DNA of 64,000 nucleotides from Oscillospiraceae bacterium (GCA_022791315.1 JAAVYW010000025.1:47806-111805), one strand, 5' to 3'. Positions 8,348 through 16,841 are shown, numbered from the stretch's first letter. The notes: generated from the sequence alone by a model not told the origin. Numbers and translations: made by a program.

Positions 8348-8380
8348 CGGGATAGGGTTTTCTTTGAAAACCCTATCCCG
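8348..8380 (-). terminator. Hairpin downstream of the 8386 gene
   Basis: A perfect 14-base stem (CGGGATAGGGTTTT and its complement) with a five-base loop lies just after the minus-strand stop codon. There is no clear U-run, so termination efficiency is uncertain. Confidence 0.5.
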
Positions 8381-8385
8381 AGGCT

Positions 8386-8685
8386 TTAGCACCAGGTTTG
8401 CTCGTAGAGAACCTGGCCGGTTTGGCACATGCGGCGGGCCTGGGTGTCTTCCTGGCGCACGAGGAAGGACCACTCCTGCGGGCGGTAGGCCGTCAGGCGG
8501 ATGGGGAAGGGCACCTGGCCCCGCAGCTCCCGTTCCAATGCCCGGGGGCTGGCAATCTCGGCTACAATGCAAAGGGCTGCCGAGAGCAGATGCTCCTCCT
8601 TATCCACCCGCTGGTCGTAGACTATGATTTTCGAGGGATGGCACCGCCCCAGCAGATAATCCCTCGCCTGTGTGATTTCATCCAT
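8386..8685 (-). CDS. Degenerate nucleotidyltransferase-like protein
   Basis: A protein of about 99 residues. The pattern follows small MNT-type nucleotidyltransferases: helix YLLGRCHPSKIIVYD, a strand, RALERELRG, PFPIRLTAYRPQEWSFL, and a closing CQTGQVLYE. In active members HPxKIILFGSRARG is followed by a DxD metal site; here the GS...RG loop reads YDQRV and no DxD is present, so catalysis looks lost. Start ATG at 8685 follows GGAAGG. An upstream open stretch is Lys-rich and lacks family resemblance. No partner HEPN-type gene is adjacent. The family assignment is my inference from pattern only. Confidence 0.55.
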   Translation of the reverse strand: MDEITQARDYLLGRCHPSKIIVYDQRVDKEEHLLSAALCIVAEIASPRALERELRGQVPFPIRLTAYRPQEWSFLVRQEDTQARRMCQTGQVLYEQTWC

Positions 8686-9085
8686 GCTTAAACCTTCCTT
8701 CCCCCCCTTTTTGGGGGTGGTTTTGCGCAGCAAAAAGCCACAAAAGGCCAGGCTGCAATTCATTTCAACCTCTGCCCCTCTCTGTGCTTTTTACCCTATG
8801 TAGAGCGCTTGCGGGCAGGGGCCGGCCCTGAAACGCCGGAATCCCGACCCCATCTATTCTAACACAGCCTTGGGTTTTATACAAGGAACGCCCTGCCAAT
8901 ATAGCCAATTTTGTGATAAATACTTTGTTCATAATTATTTAAGAAAAACATAAAAATCTTGGAAAAATGACTTCCCTTTTTCTCTGGATGGTGTATAATA
9001 CGAAAGACGTTACCAGTCCGGGCTTGTGACAGAGGGGAGCCGGACGGAAGTTTGCCCTGATACCATGATGGAGGTGATGGTGAAA
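8686..9085. other. Intergenic region between divergent genes
   Basis: The segment separates the divergent 8386 gene and ABC operon. It is AT-rich from about 8860 to 9000. Only the -10 box at 8994 was recognised; no RNA gene or ORF with a ribosome site is evident. Confidence 0.5.
8994..8999 (+). promoter_or_regulatory. -10 box of the ABC exporter operon
   Basis: TATAAT preceded by GGTG. The hexamer 17 bases upstream (CTTCCC) is not consensus, so expression may need an activator or be weak. The transcript would start near 9006, about 80 bases before the first start codon. Confidence 0.5.
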
Positions 9086-10873
9086 ATGCTTCAGATTAAA
9101 TGGGTCTGGAAGAACATGAGGGGAGCAAAAAAGGTGTACATATTTGCTCTCTCGGTGGGCCTGCTCAGCTCGCTGCTGGTGTTTGTCAACCCCATGCTGA
9201 CCCAGCGTGTGGTGGACGAGGTGCTGGTGGGTGTGACGCAGGCGGACGGAACGGTATTCCACAACACGGAAATCCTGATGCCGCTGCTGATTGGCATTGT
9301 GGGGATGCACGTGTTCCGGATGCTTTGCCTGTATGGGCGCACCTTTTTTGCGGATTACTCTACGCAAAAGCTGACGGTGAACCTGCGCAGGCACTTGTAT
9401 GACAAAATCCAGTCGCAAGACAAGTCCTATTATGACCGCAACCGCACCGGCGATTTGATGACCCGGATGACGGGCGACCTGGAAATGGTGCGCCATTTCA
9501 TGGCCTTTGTGCTGCGGGAGCTGCTGACGGATACGGTGCTCTTCCTTGTGACGCTGGTCTATTTCTTCACGGTGGACTGGGTGATGACGCTGTGCATCCT
9601 GGCAGTGACACCGCTGCTGCTGTGGATGTCCAAGTCCTTTTCCGGCAAGGTGCGTTCCAAGTATGCGGACTTGCGGGAAAAGCTCAGTGAGCTGAATACC
9701 CAGGCCCAGGAGAATATCTCCGGCAACCGGGTGGTGAAGGCCTTTGCCCGGGAAGGGTATGAGATTGAAAAGTTTTCCCAGAAAAACGAGGACTACCGGG
9801 GGGCAAATATCGACGCCCAGTTTACCTGGCTGCGGTATTTCCCGGTGATGAATGGCATCGCCAGCTCCCTGACAGTGATTACCTACGGCTTGGGGGCCCT
9901 CTTTATCATCAACGGGCAGATGACAGCCGGGCAATTGGCGGCCTTTAGCGGCCTGATTTGGGCCATTTCCGAGCCCATGAGAAACTTGGGGATGCTCTTG
10001 AACGACACCCAGCGCTTCTTTGCCTCGGCTAACAAGGTCATTGAGATGTACTACGAGCAGCCCAGGATTGTGGACGCGGCGGACACGGTGGATATGCCGG
10101 AGCGGTTCCAGGGCAAGGTGGAATTCAAGGATGTGCACTTTGGGTTTGGGCGGGAGAAGGTGTTTGACGGCATCTCCTTCACTGCCAATCCGGGGGAGAC
10201 CATCGCCATCATGGGGGCCACCGGCTCGGGCAAGACCTCGCTGGTGAACCTGCTTGCCCGGTTCTACGACGTGACCGGCGGCCAGGTGCTGGTGGACGGG
10301 GTGGACGTGCGCAAGATGAAGCTGCGGGATTTGCGGCACAACATCGGCATGGCGCCCCAGGAGGTCTTCCTCTTCTCGGAGACGGTGGACGGCAATATTG
10401 CCTACTCTGACCCGGAGATGAGCGAGGAGGAAGTGAAGAGCTACGCGCGCATCGCCGACGCCGACGGCTTTATCAAGCGCATGGAGGACGGCTACGAGAC
10501 CATTGTAGGCGAGCGGGGCGTGGGCCTCTCAGGCGGGCAGAAGCAGCGGATTGCCTTGGCCAGGGCCCTGGCGGTAAAGCCCGCCATCCTGGTGCTGGAC
10601 GACACCACCTCGGCGGTGGACTTGGAGACGGAGAAATACATCCAGGAACAGCTGGCCGCCATGGAAGGGAAGAAATGTACCAAGTTTATCATTGCCCAGC
10701 GCATCTCCTCGGTGAAGGACGCCGACCAAATCCTCATCCTGGCCGACGGCAAGATTGCCGAGCGGGGCACCCACCAGGAGCTGCTGCGGCAAAACGGCTA
10801 CTACCGTGAAATCTTTGAGCTCCAGCACGGCGAAGCTATGGCGAAGGAGGCGGTTTTGAATGGCGCGCAATAA
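9086..10873 (+). CDS. ABC exporter half-transporter, degenerate-site subunit
   Basis: A type IV (MsbA-like) half-transporter of about 595 residues: a six-helix transmembrane domain (to about 310) and an ATPase domain. Walker A GATGSGKTS is at 377-385 and LSGGQ at 481-485. Walker B ends LVLDD, so the catalytic glutamate is aspartate at 506, and the switch histidine is glutamine (AQR, Q538). These changes mark the non-catalytic site of heterodimeric exporters such as BmrC or TM287. The next gene overlaps and supplies the other half. ATG at 9086 lies behind GGAGGTGA. The substrate is unknown; drug or lipid export is usual. Confidence 0.93.
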   Translation: MLQIKWVWKNMRGAKKVYIFALSVGLLSSLLVFVNPMLTQRVVDEVLVGVTQADGTVFHNTEILMPLLIGIVGMHVFRMLCLYGRTFFADYSTQKLTVNLRRHLYDKIQSQDKSYYDRNRTGDLMTRMTGDLEMVRHFMAFVLRELLTDTVLFLVTLVYFFTVDWVMTLCILAVTPLLLWMSKSFSGKVRSKYADLREKLSELNTQAQENISGNRVVKAFAREGYEIEKFSQKNEDYRGANIDAQFTWLRYFPVMNGIASSLTVITYGLGALFIINGQMTAGQLAAFSGLIWAISEPMRNLGMLLNDTQRFFASANKVIEMYYEQPRIVDAADTVDMPERFQGKVEFKDVHFGFGREKVFDGISFTANPGETIAIMGATGSGKTSLVNLLARFYDVTGGQVLVDGVDVRKMKLRDLRHNIGMAPQEVFLFSETVDGNIAYSDPEMSEEEVKSYARIADADGFIKRMEDGYETIVGERGVGLSGGQKQRIALARALAVKPAILVLDDTTSAVDLETEKYIQEQLAAMEGKKCTKFIIAQRISSVKDADQILILADGKIAERGTHQELLRQNGYYREIFELQHGEAMAKEAVLNGAQ

Positions 10874-12653
10874 ATTCGACATTGACGAAACGCTGGAATC
10901 CCCATTTAATATAAACCATCTCAAGCGCAGCATGGTCTATATCAACAGGTACAAGGGCCAGATGATTTTGGCGCTCTCCCTGTCGCTGATTGCCGTCTTC
11001 TGCGCGCTGATTACGCCCCAGATTACCAAGTACATGCTGGACGTGATTGTGCCGGAGAAGGACCTCTGGATGCTGCTGGTGTTTGTCATCCTGCTCACCC
11101 TGTCCATTGTGCTCAACATCTTTTTGAACGTGATGCGCTCCCGCATTACGGCGCGGGTGGGGCAGAACATTGTCTACGACATCCGGCAGGACTTGTTCGA
11201 GCATTTGCAGCAGCTGCCCTTTGCCTACTATGATTCCCGCCCCCACGGGAAAATCCTGGTGCGGGTGGTGCAGTATGTAAACAATGTGTCGGATATGCTT
11301 TCAAACGGCATTATCAACTTTGTGCTGGAAATCTGCAACCTGATTTTTGTGGCGGTGTTCATGTTCCTCACCGACGCTAAGCTGGCCTGTGTCATCATCG
11401 CGGGCCTGCCTATCCTGGCCGCCATTGTGCTGGCGATTAAGCCCGCCCAGCGGAAGGCCTGGCAGATTCAGTCCAACAAGAACTCCAATATGAACGCCTA
11501 TATTCACGAGAGCATCACGGGCGCCAGCGTGACCCAGATTTTTGCCCGGGAAAAGGTGAACGCGGGGATTGCAGACACCCAGTTTGAAAATGTGCGGAAA
11601 TCCTTTATGAAGGCCGTGTTTATCTCCAACTGGGTGTGGGTATCGGTGGAGATTATCTCCGTGGCAATCCAGGCCTGTATCTACGGCTTTGGTATCCTGG
11701 TGTTCCAGCCCATGATTACCTTCGGTACGGCGGTAGCTATGTGCGACTATTCCCAGCGCTTTTGGCGGCCCATTACCAACCTGGCAAACCTGTACAACAA
11801 CTTGATTAACACCATGGCCTATCTGGAGCGCATCTTCGAGACCATCGACGAGCCGGTGGACATCCAGGACAGCGAAGGTGCCTACGCCCTGCCCCCCATC
11901 AAGGGCGAGGTGGAGTTTAAGGACGTGGTCTTTGAATACGAGCCGGGCCATCCCATTTTGAACCACATGAGCTTCCGGGTGAAGCCGGGCGAGAATATCG
12001 CGCTGGTGGGCCCCACCGGGGCGGGCAAGACCACGGTGATTAACCTTATCAGCCGGTTCTACGATATCTCCTCGGGCCAGGTGCTCATCGACGGGCACGA
12101 GGTTTCCAAAGTGACGCTGAATTCCCTGCGCAGCCAGATGGGCGTCATGCTCCAGGACAGCTTCATTTTCTCAGGGAATATCCTGGAAAACATCCGTTAC
12201 GGCAAGCTGGACGCCACCATGGACGAGGTGATTTCCGCGGCCAGGACTGTCAAGGCCGACGAGTTCATCCAACAGATGGAGGATGGCTACAAGACCGAGG
12301 TGAACGAGCGGGGCAGCCGCCTCTCCCAGGGGCAGAAACAGCTGGTCTCCTTTGCACGCACCTTGATTGCAGACCCCAAAATCCTGATTTTGGACGAAGC
12401 CACTTCCAGCATCGACACCAAGACGGAACGGCTGATGCAGCAGGGGCTCAATGAGCTGATGAGAGGGAGGACCTCCTTTATCATCGCCCACCGGCTCTCC
12501 ACCATCCAGAGCTGCGACCGGATTCTCTATATCGCGGACGGGGTTATCAAGGAGAGCGGTTCCCATGAGGAGCTGCTGGCGAAAAAGGGCCTGTACTACG
12601 ACCTGTATATGGCACAGAAGCAGGACGCGGGGATTGCCGTGTCGGCGGACTAG
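10860..12653 (+). CDS. ABC exporter half-transporter, catalytic subunit
   Basis: A partner half-transporter of about 597 residues with the same layout. Walker A GPTGAGKTT is at 384-392, and Walker B ends LILDEAT with the catalytic glutamate at 513. The switch histidine is present in AHR (544). The signature motif is LSQGQ (488-492) instead of LSGGQ. A deviant signature in this subunit together with a Glu-to-Asp change in its partner is the pattern expected of an asymmetric BmrCD-type heterodimer. The start overlaps the previous gene by 14 bases, which ties production of the two halves together. No regulator gene is adjacent. Confidence 0.93.
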   Translation: MARNKFDIDETLESPFNINHLKRSMVYINRYKGQMILALSLSLIAVFCALITPQITKYMLDVIVPEKDLWMLLVFVILLTLSIVLNIFLNVMRSRITARVGQNIVYDIRQDLFEHLQQLPFAYYDSRPHGKILVRVVQYVNNVSDMLSNGIINFVLEICNLIFVAVFMFLTDAKLACVIIAGLPILAAIVLAIKPAQRKAWQIQSNKNSNMNAYIHESITGASVTQIFAREKVNAGIADTQFENVRKSFMKAVFISNWVWVSVEIISVAIQACIYGFGILVFQPMITFGTAVAMCDYSQRFWRPITNLANLYNNLINTMAYLERIFETIDEPVDIQDSEGAYALPPIKGEVEFKDVVFEYEPGHPILNHMSFRVKPGENIALVGPTGAGKTTVINLISRFYDISSGQVLIDGHEVSKVTLNSLRSQMGVMLQDSFIFSGNILENIRYGKLDATMDEVISAARTVKADEFIQQMEDGYKTEVNERGSRLSQGQKQLVSFARTLIADPKILILDEATSSIDTKTERLMQQGLNELMRGRTSFIIAHRLSTIQSCDRILYIADGVIKESGSHEELLAKKGLYYDLYMAQKQDAGIAVSAD

Positions 12654-12658
12654 ACGAG

Positions 12659-12690
12659 AACCCCCACCCGGGCATGCCCGGGTGGGGGTT
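12659..12690 (+). terminator. Hairpin closing the ABC operon
   Basis: A perfect palindrome, AACCCCCACCCGGGCA with its complement, starts six bases after the stop codon. No T-run follows. Confidence 0.6.
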
Positions 12691-12774
12691 CAGACTGCCG
12701 AACAACTCTTCGACTTATTCAGCAGTCTGAATGGCACGCTCCGGGCCTTCGGCCCTTCACTTAGCCAAGCATTT

Positions 12775-12899
12775 TTGCCGCGCGCAGCCCGCTCTGCGGG
12801 TTACATTTGCAAAAACAGAAGAAAATTTTTCGACGCACTTGTCGTCGGAAAATTTGCCCGCTGCATGGGATTTGAATGCGCCTGCAAAGCAGACGCTCG
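12775..12899 (-). repeat. Structured repeat, copy 2 (inverted relative to 8160)
   Basis: The reverse complement of this stretch aligns with 8160-8294: AATTTTCCG, GTCGAAAAATTTTCTTC, TTTTTGCAAATG, a variable hairpin ACCCGCAGAGCGGGCT, and GCGCGCGGCAAAAATGC. It fills the gap between the ABC operon and the convergent anti-sigma-like gene. The rest of 12654-12975 holds only hairpins at its two ends and no gene. Confidence 0.7.
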
Positions 12900-12934
12900 C
12901 CTGCGGGCGCGAGAATGGGCTTTTCGACAACCTG

Positions 12935-12965
12935 AAACCCACCCAGGCTTTGCCTGGGTGGGTTT
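12935..12965 (-). terminator. Hairpin downstream of the anti-sigma-like gene
   Basis: A 14-base perfect stem (AAACCCACCCAGGC with its complement) and a three-base loop lie just after the minus-strand stop at 12976. It lacks a clear U-run. Confidence 0.55.
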
Positions 12966-12975
12966 GTGTTTGGGG

Positions 12976-13605
12976 CTAGTTTTGCGGGGCCAAGCTGGCC
13001 CAGGGGAGATCCAGCTGCTCCATGCCGGAGGAATACCAATCAGCCCATTCGGTGTCGCTGCCGGGCCTGAGGTAATTGTTGGCGGATCCGCCCTCGGGGA
13101 TACCCTCCTCGTTCCAGAGGAATTCCGCCCAGCCGAAGCTCTCCGGCGTGCCGCCGATGATAAAGGCGTGGCGCAGGCCGTCGTCTCCGGTGAAATCATA
13201 GAGATAGGGGGTTTGGAGCGAGCATTGGTCGGTGATGTCCAGATTTTGGCCGTTTACGGTGAGGTAGAGGCGTCCTTCCCGTTCTTCGGCAGGAGGAGCC
13301 AAGTTTTCGGTATCCAGGGTAGTCACCGAGCCCTTTGTGCCGTCCTCATTTTCATAGTGGTAGGAGGTGCTGTTGGTGACGTAGTGGTAGACCCGGCCAA
13401 TCGTGCCGGAGGCAAAGGCTGTCGCAGTCAGGGCGCAGCAGAGCACTGCCGCCGCGGCGATTACCATGGGTTTGCGGATTCGCTTGACTTTCATTTCCGT
13501 TTTCTCCTCTCTCTGGGCGCACCGGGCAATCAGCTGCTGCCGGATGCGTTCCTCTGCCGCCGGGGATAGCTTGATATGCTGCATCATTTCGCGATACGGT
13601 TTCAT
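12976..13605 (-). CDS. Membrane protein, likely anti-sigma partner
   Basis: A protein of about 209 residues: a cytoplasmic N-terminus of about 45 residues (SPAAEERIRQQLIARC), one membrane helix (MVIAAAAVLCCALTATAFA), then a roughly 140-residue outer domain with no recognised fold. The gene overlaps the upstream ECF sigma gene region: its ribosome site GGAG lies at the sigma stop codon. That layout and topology match an anti-sigma factor or sigma-regulated sensor. ATG at 13605 is preferred over a GTG at 13623, which overlaps the sigma stop and has no ribosome site of its own. The N-terminal segment resembles the short helical region of clostridial anti-sigma proteins, but no zinc-binding ASD motif is present. 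Confidence 0.7.
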   Translation of the reverse strand: MKPYREMMQHIKLSPAAEERIRQQLIARCAQREEKTEMKVKRIRKPMVIAAAAVLCCALTATAFASGTIGRVYHYVTNSTSYHYENEDGTKGSVTTLDTENLAPPAEEREGRLYLTVNGQNLDITDQCSLQTPYLYDFTGDDGLRHAFIIGGTPESFGWAEFLWNEEGIPEGGSANNYLRPGSDTEWADWYSSGMEQLDLPWASLAPQN

Positions 13606-13619
13606 GGGGTTTTCTCCTT

Positions 13620-14075
13620 TCACTGGGGTTCCTGCCAGTTTGCCAGCAGTTTCCGCGCCCGGTGGAGGCGCATGGATACGGCGGAAATGCCGGTGTGCAA
13701 TAGCCTGGCGGTTTCGGCCAGGGTGTAACCCTCGTAATAGTGCAGATAGACGGCGGCGCGGTATTTAGGCGGCAGGGACATCACCGTTTGGAACAGGCCG
13801 CTCTCCTCCTCCGGCGCGGGAAAGGTGTCCTCCAGGGGTTCCCAACGGCTCTTGGGCGCGCTGCGCAGCAGGTCCCGCCCGGCGTTGACTGTCACTTTGG
13901 CAAGCCAGGCTTTTTCCTTCCCCTCTGCCGGGGGATGGGGGCTCTCCAGTAGCTTGAGGAATACGGTCTGTACCAGGTCTTCCGCGTCCTGCACGCTGTG
14001 GGTATAGGACAGAGCCAGGCGGTAGACCATGTTGCGGTATTCCCCAAAGAGGGCCAGCAGCCGTTCCTCGGTCAT
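13620..14075 (-). CDS. ECF-type RNA polymerase sigma factor
   Basis: A sigma factor of 151 residues. Region 2 reads YRLALSYTHSVQDAEDLVQTVFLKLL. Region 4 reads LPPKYRAAVYLHYYEGYTLAETARLLHTGISAVSMRLHRARKLL, a helix-turn-helix that should contact the -35 element. The short linker and lack of regions 1.1 and 3 put it in the ECF (group 4) class. ATG at 14075 follows AAAGGAGG. It lies directly upstream of the membrane partner gene in a two-gene operon, which suggests signal-controlled release. Its target promoters are not evident in the window. Confidence 0.92.
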   Translation of the reverse strand: MTEERLLALFGEYRNMVYRLALSYTHSVQDAEDLVQTVFLKLLESPHPPAEGKEKAWLAKVTVNAGRDLLRSAPKSRWEPLEDTFPAPEEESGLFQTVMSLPPKYRAAVYLHYYEGYTLAETARLLHTGISAVSMRLHRARKLLANWQEPQ

Positions 14076-14192
14076 GGGCTCTGCCTCCTTTCAATTGTCT
14101 TTTTCGAGGCCTCTGTCTATAAGACGGATGGGGAAGGGGGATGTGCACAAAAAATATTTTTGTCCCATAAGTATGGGCCTATCGCGCCGTAG

Positions 14193-14504
14193 GTGAATGA
14201 AAGATTCCGGGCCAGCCAGCTGGCCTTGTCCGTACTTTTACAAAGGGTGGTGAAGACCAACGCGGCCTGGCCCACAGTGGCACAACGGGGAACGGCCTGT
14301 TTGCCTCTGGCAAATGCGGCGAGGGCGTGGGATGTATTGCCAACAGAGGGGGCTCAGCGAGGGCGACGTGTTGGCTGGGTGCAAGAGATTAGCTTTGAGA
14401 TAGAACGCCGCCCGGGAGAAGGGGAGTTGGGGCTTTGCCCCTCAGCCCCACCGCCCTTTGAAAAGGGCGGCCCTAAACTTTAATTCGCCTACGGCGCGAT
14501 AGGC
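14193..14504 (+). repeat. Hairpin-string element, copy C
   Basis: About 310 bases with no gene. Recognisable blocks: GGCCAGCCAGCTGGCC, GGCCTGTTTGCCTCTGGCAAATGCGGCGAGG, GTGTTGGCTGGGT, AGAACGCCGCC, CGCCCTTTGAAAAGGGCG, and the tail AAACTTTAATTCGCCTACGGCGCGATAG. The same blocks in the same order occur at 45815-46252 and 55366-55686. Confidence 0.75.
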
Positions 14505-14523
14505 CGGGGGATTGCGGGAACAC

Positions 14524-14551
14524 CAAAAAGGCCAGCCGAAAGGCTGGCCTT
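14524..14551 (-). terminator. Terminator of the lipoprotein-nuclease pair
   Basis: AAAGGCCAGCC and GGCTGGCCTTT form a stem with a GAAA-type loop. On the minus strand it is followed by TTTTTGG. Confidence 0.85.
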
Positions 14552-14553
14552 TG

Positions 14554-15381
14554 CTATTTGCCTACACGCTGGTACAGATAGAACTGGCCCTGCTTGCCCA
14601 CCCGCTCCACCGCGCCCACGGCGTACAGCACATTGAGGGCAGTCTGGCTAATGGGGCGGGGGATATGGGCTGCGGCGGCATAGTCCTTGGAGGTAAAGGA
14701 GGGGGGCAGGGAGGCGGGAACCAGCTGGGCGTAGTCGGCGGGGGAATCCAGGCGTACCTCCTGCACAAGGGCCAGCGGGACGCGCTCGCCCTTGGTGGAG
14801 CCCTTCTTTTTATCCCTGCCCCGGCCGTCCAAGAAGCGGTATTCCTCCAAATCCAGCAGCACAAGGCGGATGTGCAGGCCGGGGTGGGGGAGCAAGGGCT
14901 TAAGGCCGTAGAGCTCGGGAAAGGCGTGGTAGGGGGTGCCAATCTTGGGGCTTTTGCGGCGTGGGCCTATCTCGCCGGTGGCAGGGTCAATCCAGCAGAG
15001 CCACTTGTGGCGGGGGATGGGGTAAACCACAGTGACCGGGGCGCGGGCCAGGAATTTCTCCAGCTTTTTCCGCAGGCGGCCAAGGCCCCTGGTCTGGATT
15101 TCGATAATGCCCTGCTCCCCCACAATGTCCGCCACATAGCCCTCTAAGGGCACCTCCCGGAGGGCGCCGGGGGCGGAGTAATGCTGCTTGAGCACAGCGT
15201 GGAGCTGCTTTTCCCCCAGGGTGCCGATGCCGCCGGGGGATTCTCCCTCACCGGGGGAGAGGAGGGGAGAAAGGGAAAAAACGGCGGGCTCATCCGGGGC
15301 CCGCCGTTTTGCCTTTGGGGAGATTGCCTCTTGGGCGTCGGCTTCCCGCAGCCGGGCCAGGAGGGTTTCCAGCTCTTCCAT
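14554..15381 (-). CDS. PD-(D/E)XK-like nuclease fold protein with C-terminal winged helix
   Basis: A protein of 275 residues. The N-terminal 50 are low-complexity. Residues 55-150 read EKQLHAVLKQHY, then VPLEGYVADIVGEQGIIEIQTRG and VTVVYPI; the D...(E)xQ spacing resembles a PD-(D/E)XK nuclease core with glutamine replacing lysine. A basic stretch (DGRGRDKKKGSTKGER) follows. The last 65 residues (FTSKDYAAAAHI...VGAVERVG...FYLYQ) look like a winged helix. It lies 11 bases after the lipoprotein gene and has a weak ribosome site, so it may rely on coupling. I recall similar clostridial proteins of unknown role. A DNA-end or repair function is only inference. Confidence 0.6.
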   Translation of the reverse strand: MEELETLLARLREADAQEAISPKAKRRAPDEPAVFSLSPLLSPGEGESPGGIGTLGEKQLHAVLKQHYSAPGALREVPLEGYVADIVGEQGIIEIQTRGLGRLRKKLEKFLARAPVTVVYPIPRHKWLCWIDPATGEIGPRRKSPKIGTPYHAFPELYGLKPLLPHPGLHIRLVLLDLEEYRFLDGRGRDKKKGSTKGERVPLALVQEVRLDSPADYAQLVPASLPPSFTSKDYAAAAHIPRPISQTALNVLYAVGAVERVGKQGQFYLYQRVGK

Positions 15382-15392
15382 GGTGGTGGAGA

Positions 15393-16142
15393 TTATTCCC
15401 AGGTCTTTTCCAGCGTGGTGTTCCAGGCCAGGGAATAGGGGGAATTTTCGCCGTCGCGCAGGGTCTCATACACCTGGCGGCGGGCGGCGGTGGCGGAGTT
15501 GGGGTCTTCCGGGTCGTCCTCGCTCCAGTAGTTATAGCCTTTCAGGTAGCTCTCGGCCAGTTCGTCCCAGGAGGTGTAGAGGCTTTGGAGCTCCTTGGCG
15601 ATTTCCAGGGATTTGTCCATGGCCTCGCTCTCGGTGTAGTAGCCGGCCAGGTAGTACCAGCTCAAAAGCTGAAGGGCCCGGCAATAGTCCCAGGCGTCGA
15701 TGGCGTGCTCACCGCCCTGGCGGTAGGTTTCCATGGCGGCCACGTAGCAGGCGGCCTCGTCGTCGGTGAAGCCCATCTCTACAAAGACCTCTTTTGCGTC
15801 GCTGTCGGTGAGCTCAAAGAAGCCCAGCTCTTCCAGGGAAGCCATGTCGTCCTGGAAGGTGATGCGGTGGCCGTCGGTGAGAATCCAGTCCAGGGTCTCG
15901 TCGGCAGTGGCCCGGTCGGTGACACCCCAGGAATCCTCCAAAACAGCCTGTACCAGTACCTCGTTCACCGAGTTCTTCTTGTAGCCGCCGATTTCGTTGA
16001 CATCGGCCTCATTGGCGGTGGTGAGAATGGCATAGGTGGCGTTGAACCACTTCACCGTGTCAGAGGGGGCGGACTTGCTGCACCCGGCCAGGGCTGTCAT
16101 GAACAGCGCGCAGGCCAGCAGCCCGCAGAGAATCTTTTTCAT
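15393..16142 (-). CDS. DUF1266 lipoprotein
   Basis: A predicted lipoprotein of 249 residues. The signal peptide ends LAGC, with lipidated cysteine at 21. The mature part fits DUF1266: DSWGVTDRATADETLDWILTDGH near residue 75, then AWDYCRALQLLSWYYLAGYYTESEA, and SWDELAESYLKGYNYW near the C-terminus. The conserved Trp and Tyr positions of the family are present. It should sit on the outer face of the membrane; the family has no known activity. It starts the two-gene minus-strand unit shared with the nuclease-like gene. Confidence 0.82.
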   Translation of the reverse strand: MKKILCGLLACALFMTALAGCSKSAPSDTVKWFNATYAILTTANEADVNEIGGYKKNSVNEVLVQAVLEDSWGVTDRATADETLDWILTDGHRITFQDDMASLEELGFFELTDSDAKEVFVEMGFTDDEAACYVAAMETYRQGGEHAIDAWDYCRALQLLSWYYLAGYYTESEAMDKSLEIAKELQSLYTSWDELAESYLKGYNYWSEDDPEDPNSATAARRQVYETLRDGENSPYSLAWNTTLEKTWE

Positions 16143-16250
16143 ATTGCTCTTCCATCCTTTCCTTTTTCGCCCGGAAGTGTGCCGGGCAGCCTGTGCCTAT
16201 TGTAGCATATTTTGACGTAAATGCAAGGGCTGTTTTTCCGGTTTGGCCTT

Positions 16251-16828
16251 TCACAGATAGGCCTGTATAGCCTCCAGATACTCCTCCAGCGGGAGGGAAG
16301 GGGGCTCCTCCAAATCCTGCAGGTGTTCGGGGAGCATGTCCCGCACAGGGGATACCCTGCCGTCTTCCACCAGGATGAGGGTATCGGGAGAGAGGAGATG
16401 GCCGCCCTTGCTCAAAAAGAAGAGGTAGGTCGGCCCACAAACTCATAGACAGCATCCGGCGTCTCGCCCCCTAGCTCCTGATAGATGAAGATGTCCTCAG
16501 GCTCGCCCTTGAGGGCCTGCTCTGTCCGCACCTTGACGTTTTGGTAGTAGATGGGGAAGGTGCCGCTGGTGTAGAGGGCCACATAGCACCCCGGGCTGCC
16601 CTTTGATGTCACCTTGCCCACCAGGATAATTTTGGCGTTTTGGGCAGCTTGTTGTAACGTGTAGTCTGACCAGGGCATGTTAACGGTATAGAGGATTTTT
16701 TCCCGGGCACCCTGCTTCGCCACCACGTCCCGGCCCACCAGGACGCCCACAGTTGTCCCGGCCGCCACGCAGACGGCCAGGAACAGGAGGGCGATGCAGG
16801 ACAGCAGGATTTTCTTGGTTTTTTTCAA
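16251..16828 (-). pseudogene. Frameshifted membrane-anchored protein gene
   Basis: Two frames join into one plausible protein. The first part starts at TTG 16828 behind AAAGGGG. It has a membrane helix (ILLSCIALLFLAVCVAAGTT), then about 100 residues including KIILVGKVTSKG, VRTEQALKGEPED and VYEFVG, and stops at 16412. A different frame continues without break from the same spot: GPTYLFFLSKGGHLLSP, then ILVEDGRVSP, ending LEAIQAYL at 16251. One missing base near 16430 explains the break. Either the gene is inactivated or the base is a sequencing error. The extracytoplasmic part has no family I can name. It lies 13 bases downstream of the phosphotransferase gene. Confidence 0.65.
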
Positions 16829-16841
16829 GGGGACACCCCTT

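Noticed and set aside
16060..16455. 131-codon minus-strand frame
   Set aside because: It overlaps the frameshift region and the lipoprotein start in a third frame with Pro/Gly-rich shadow composition.
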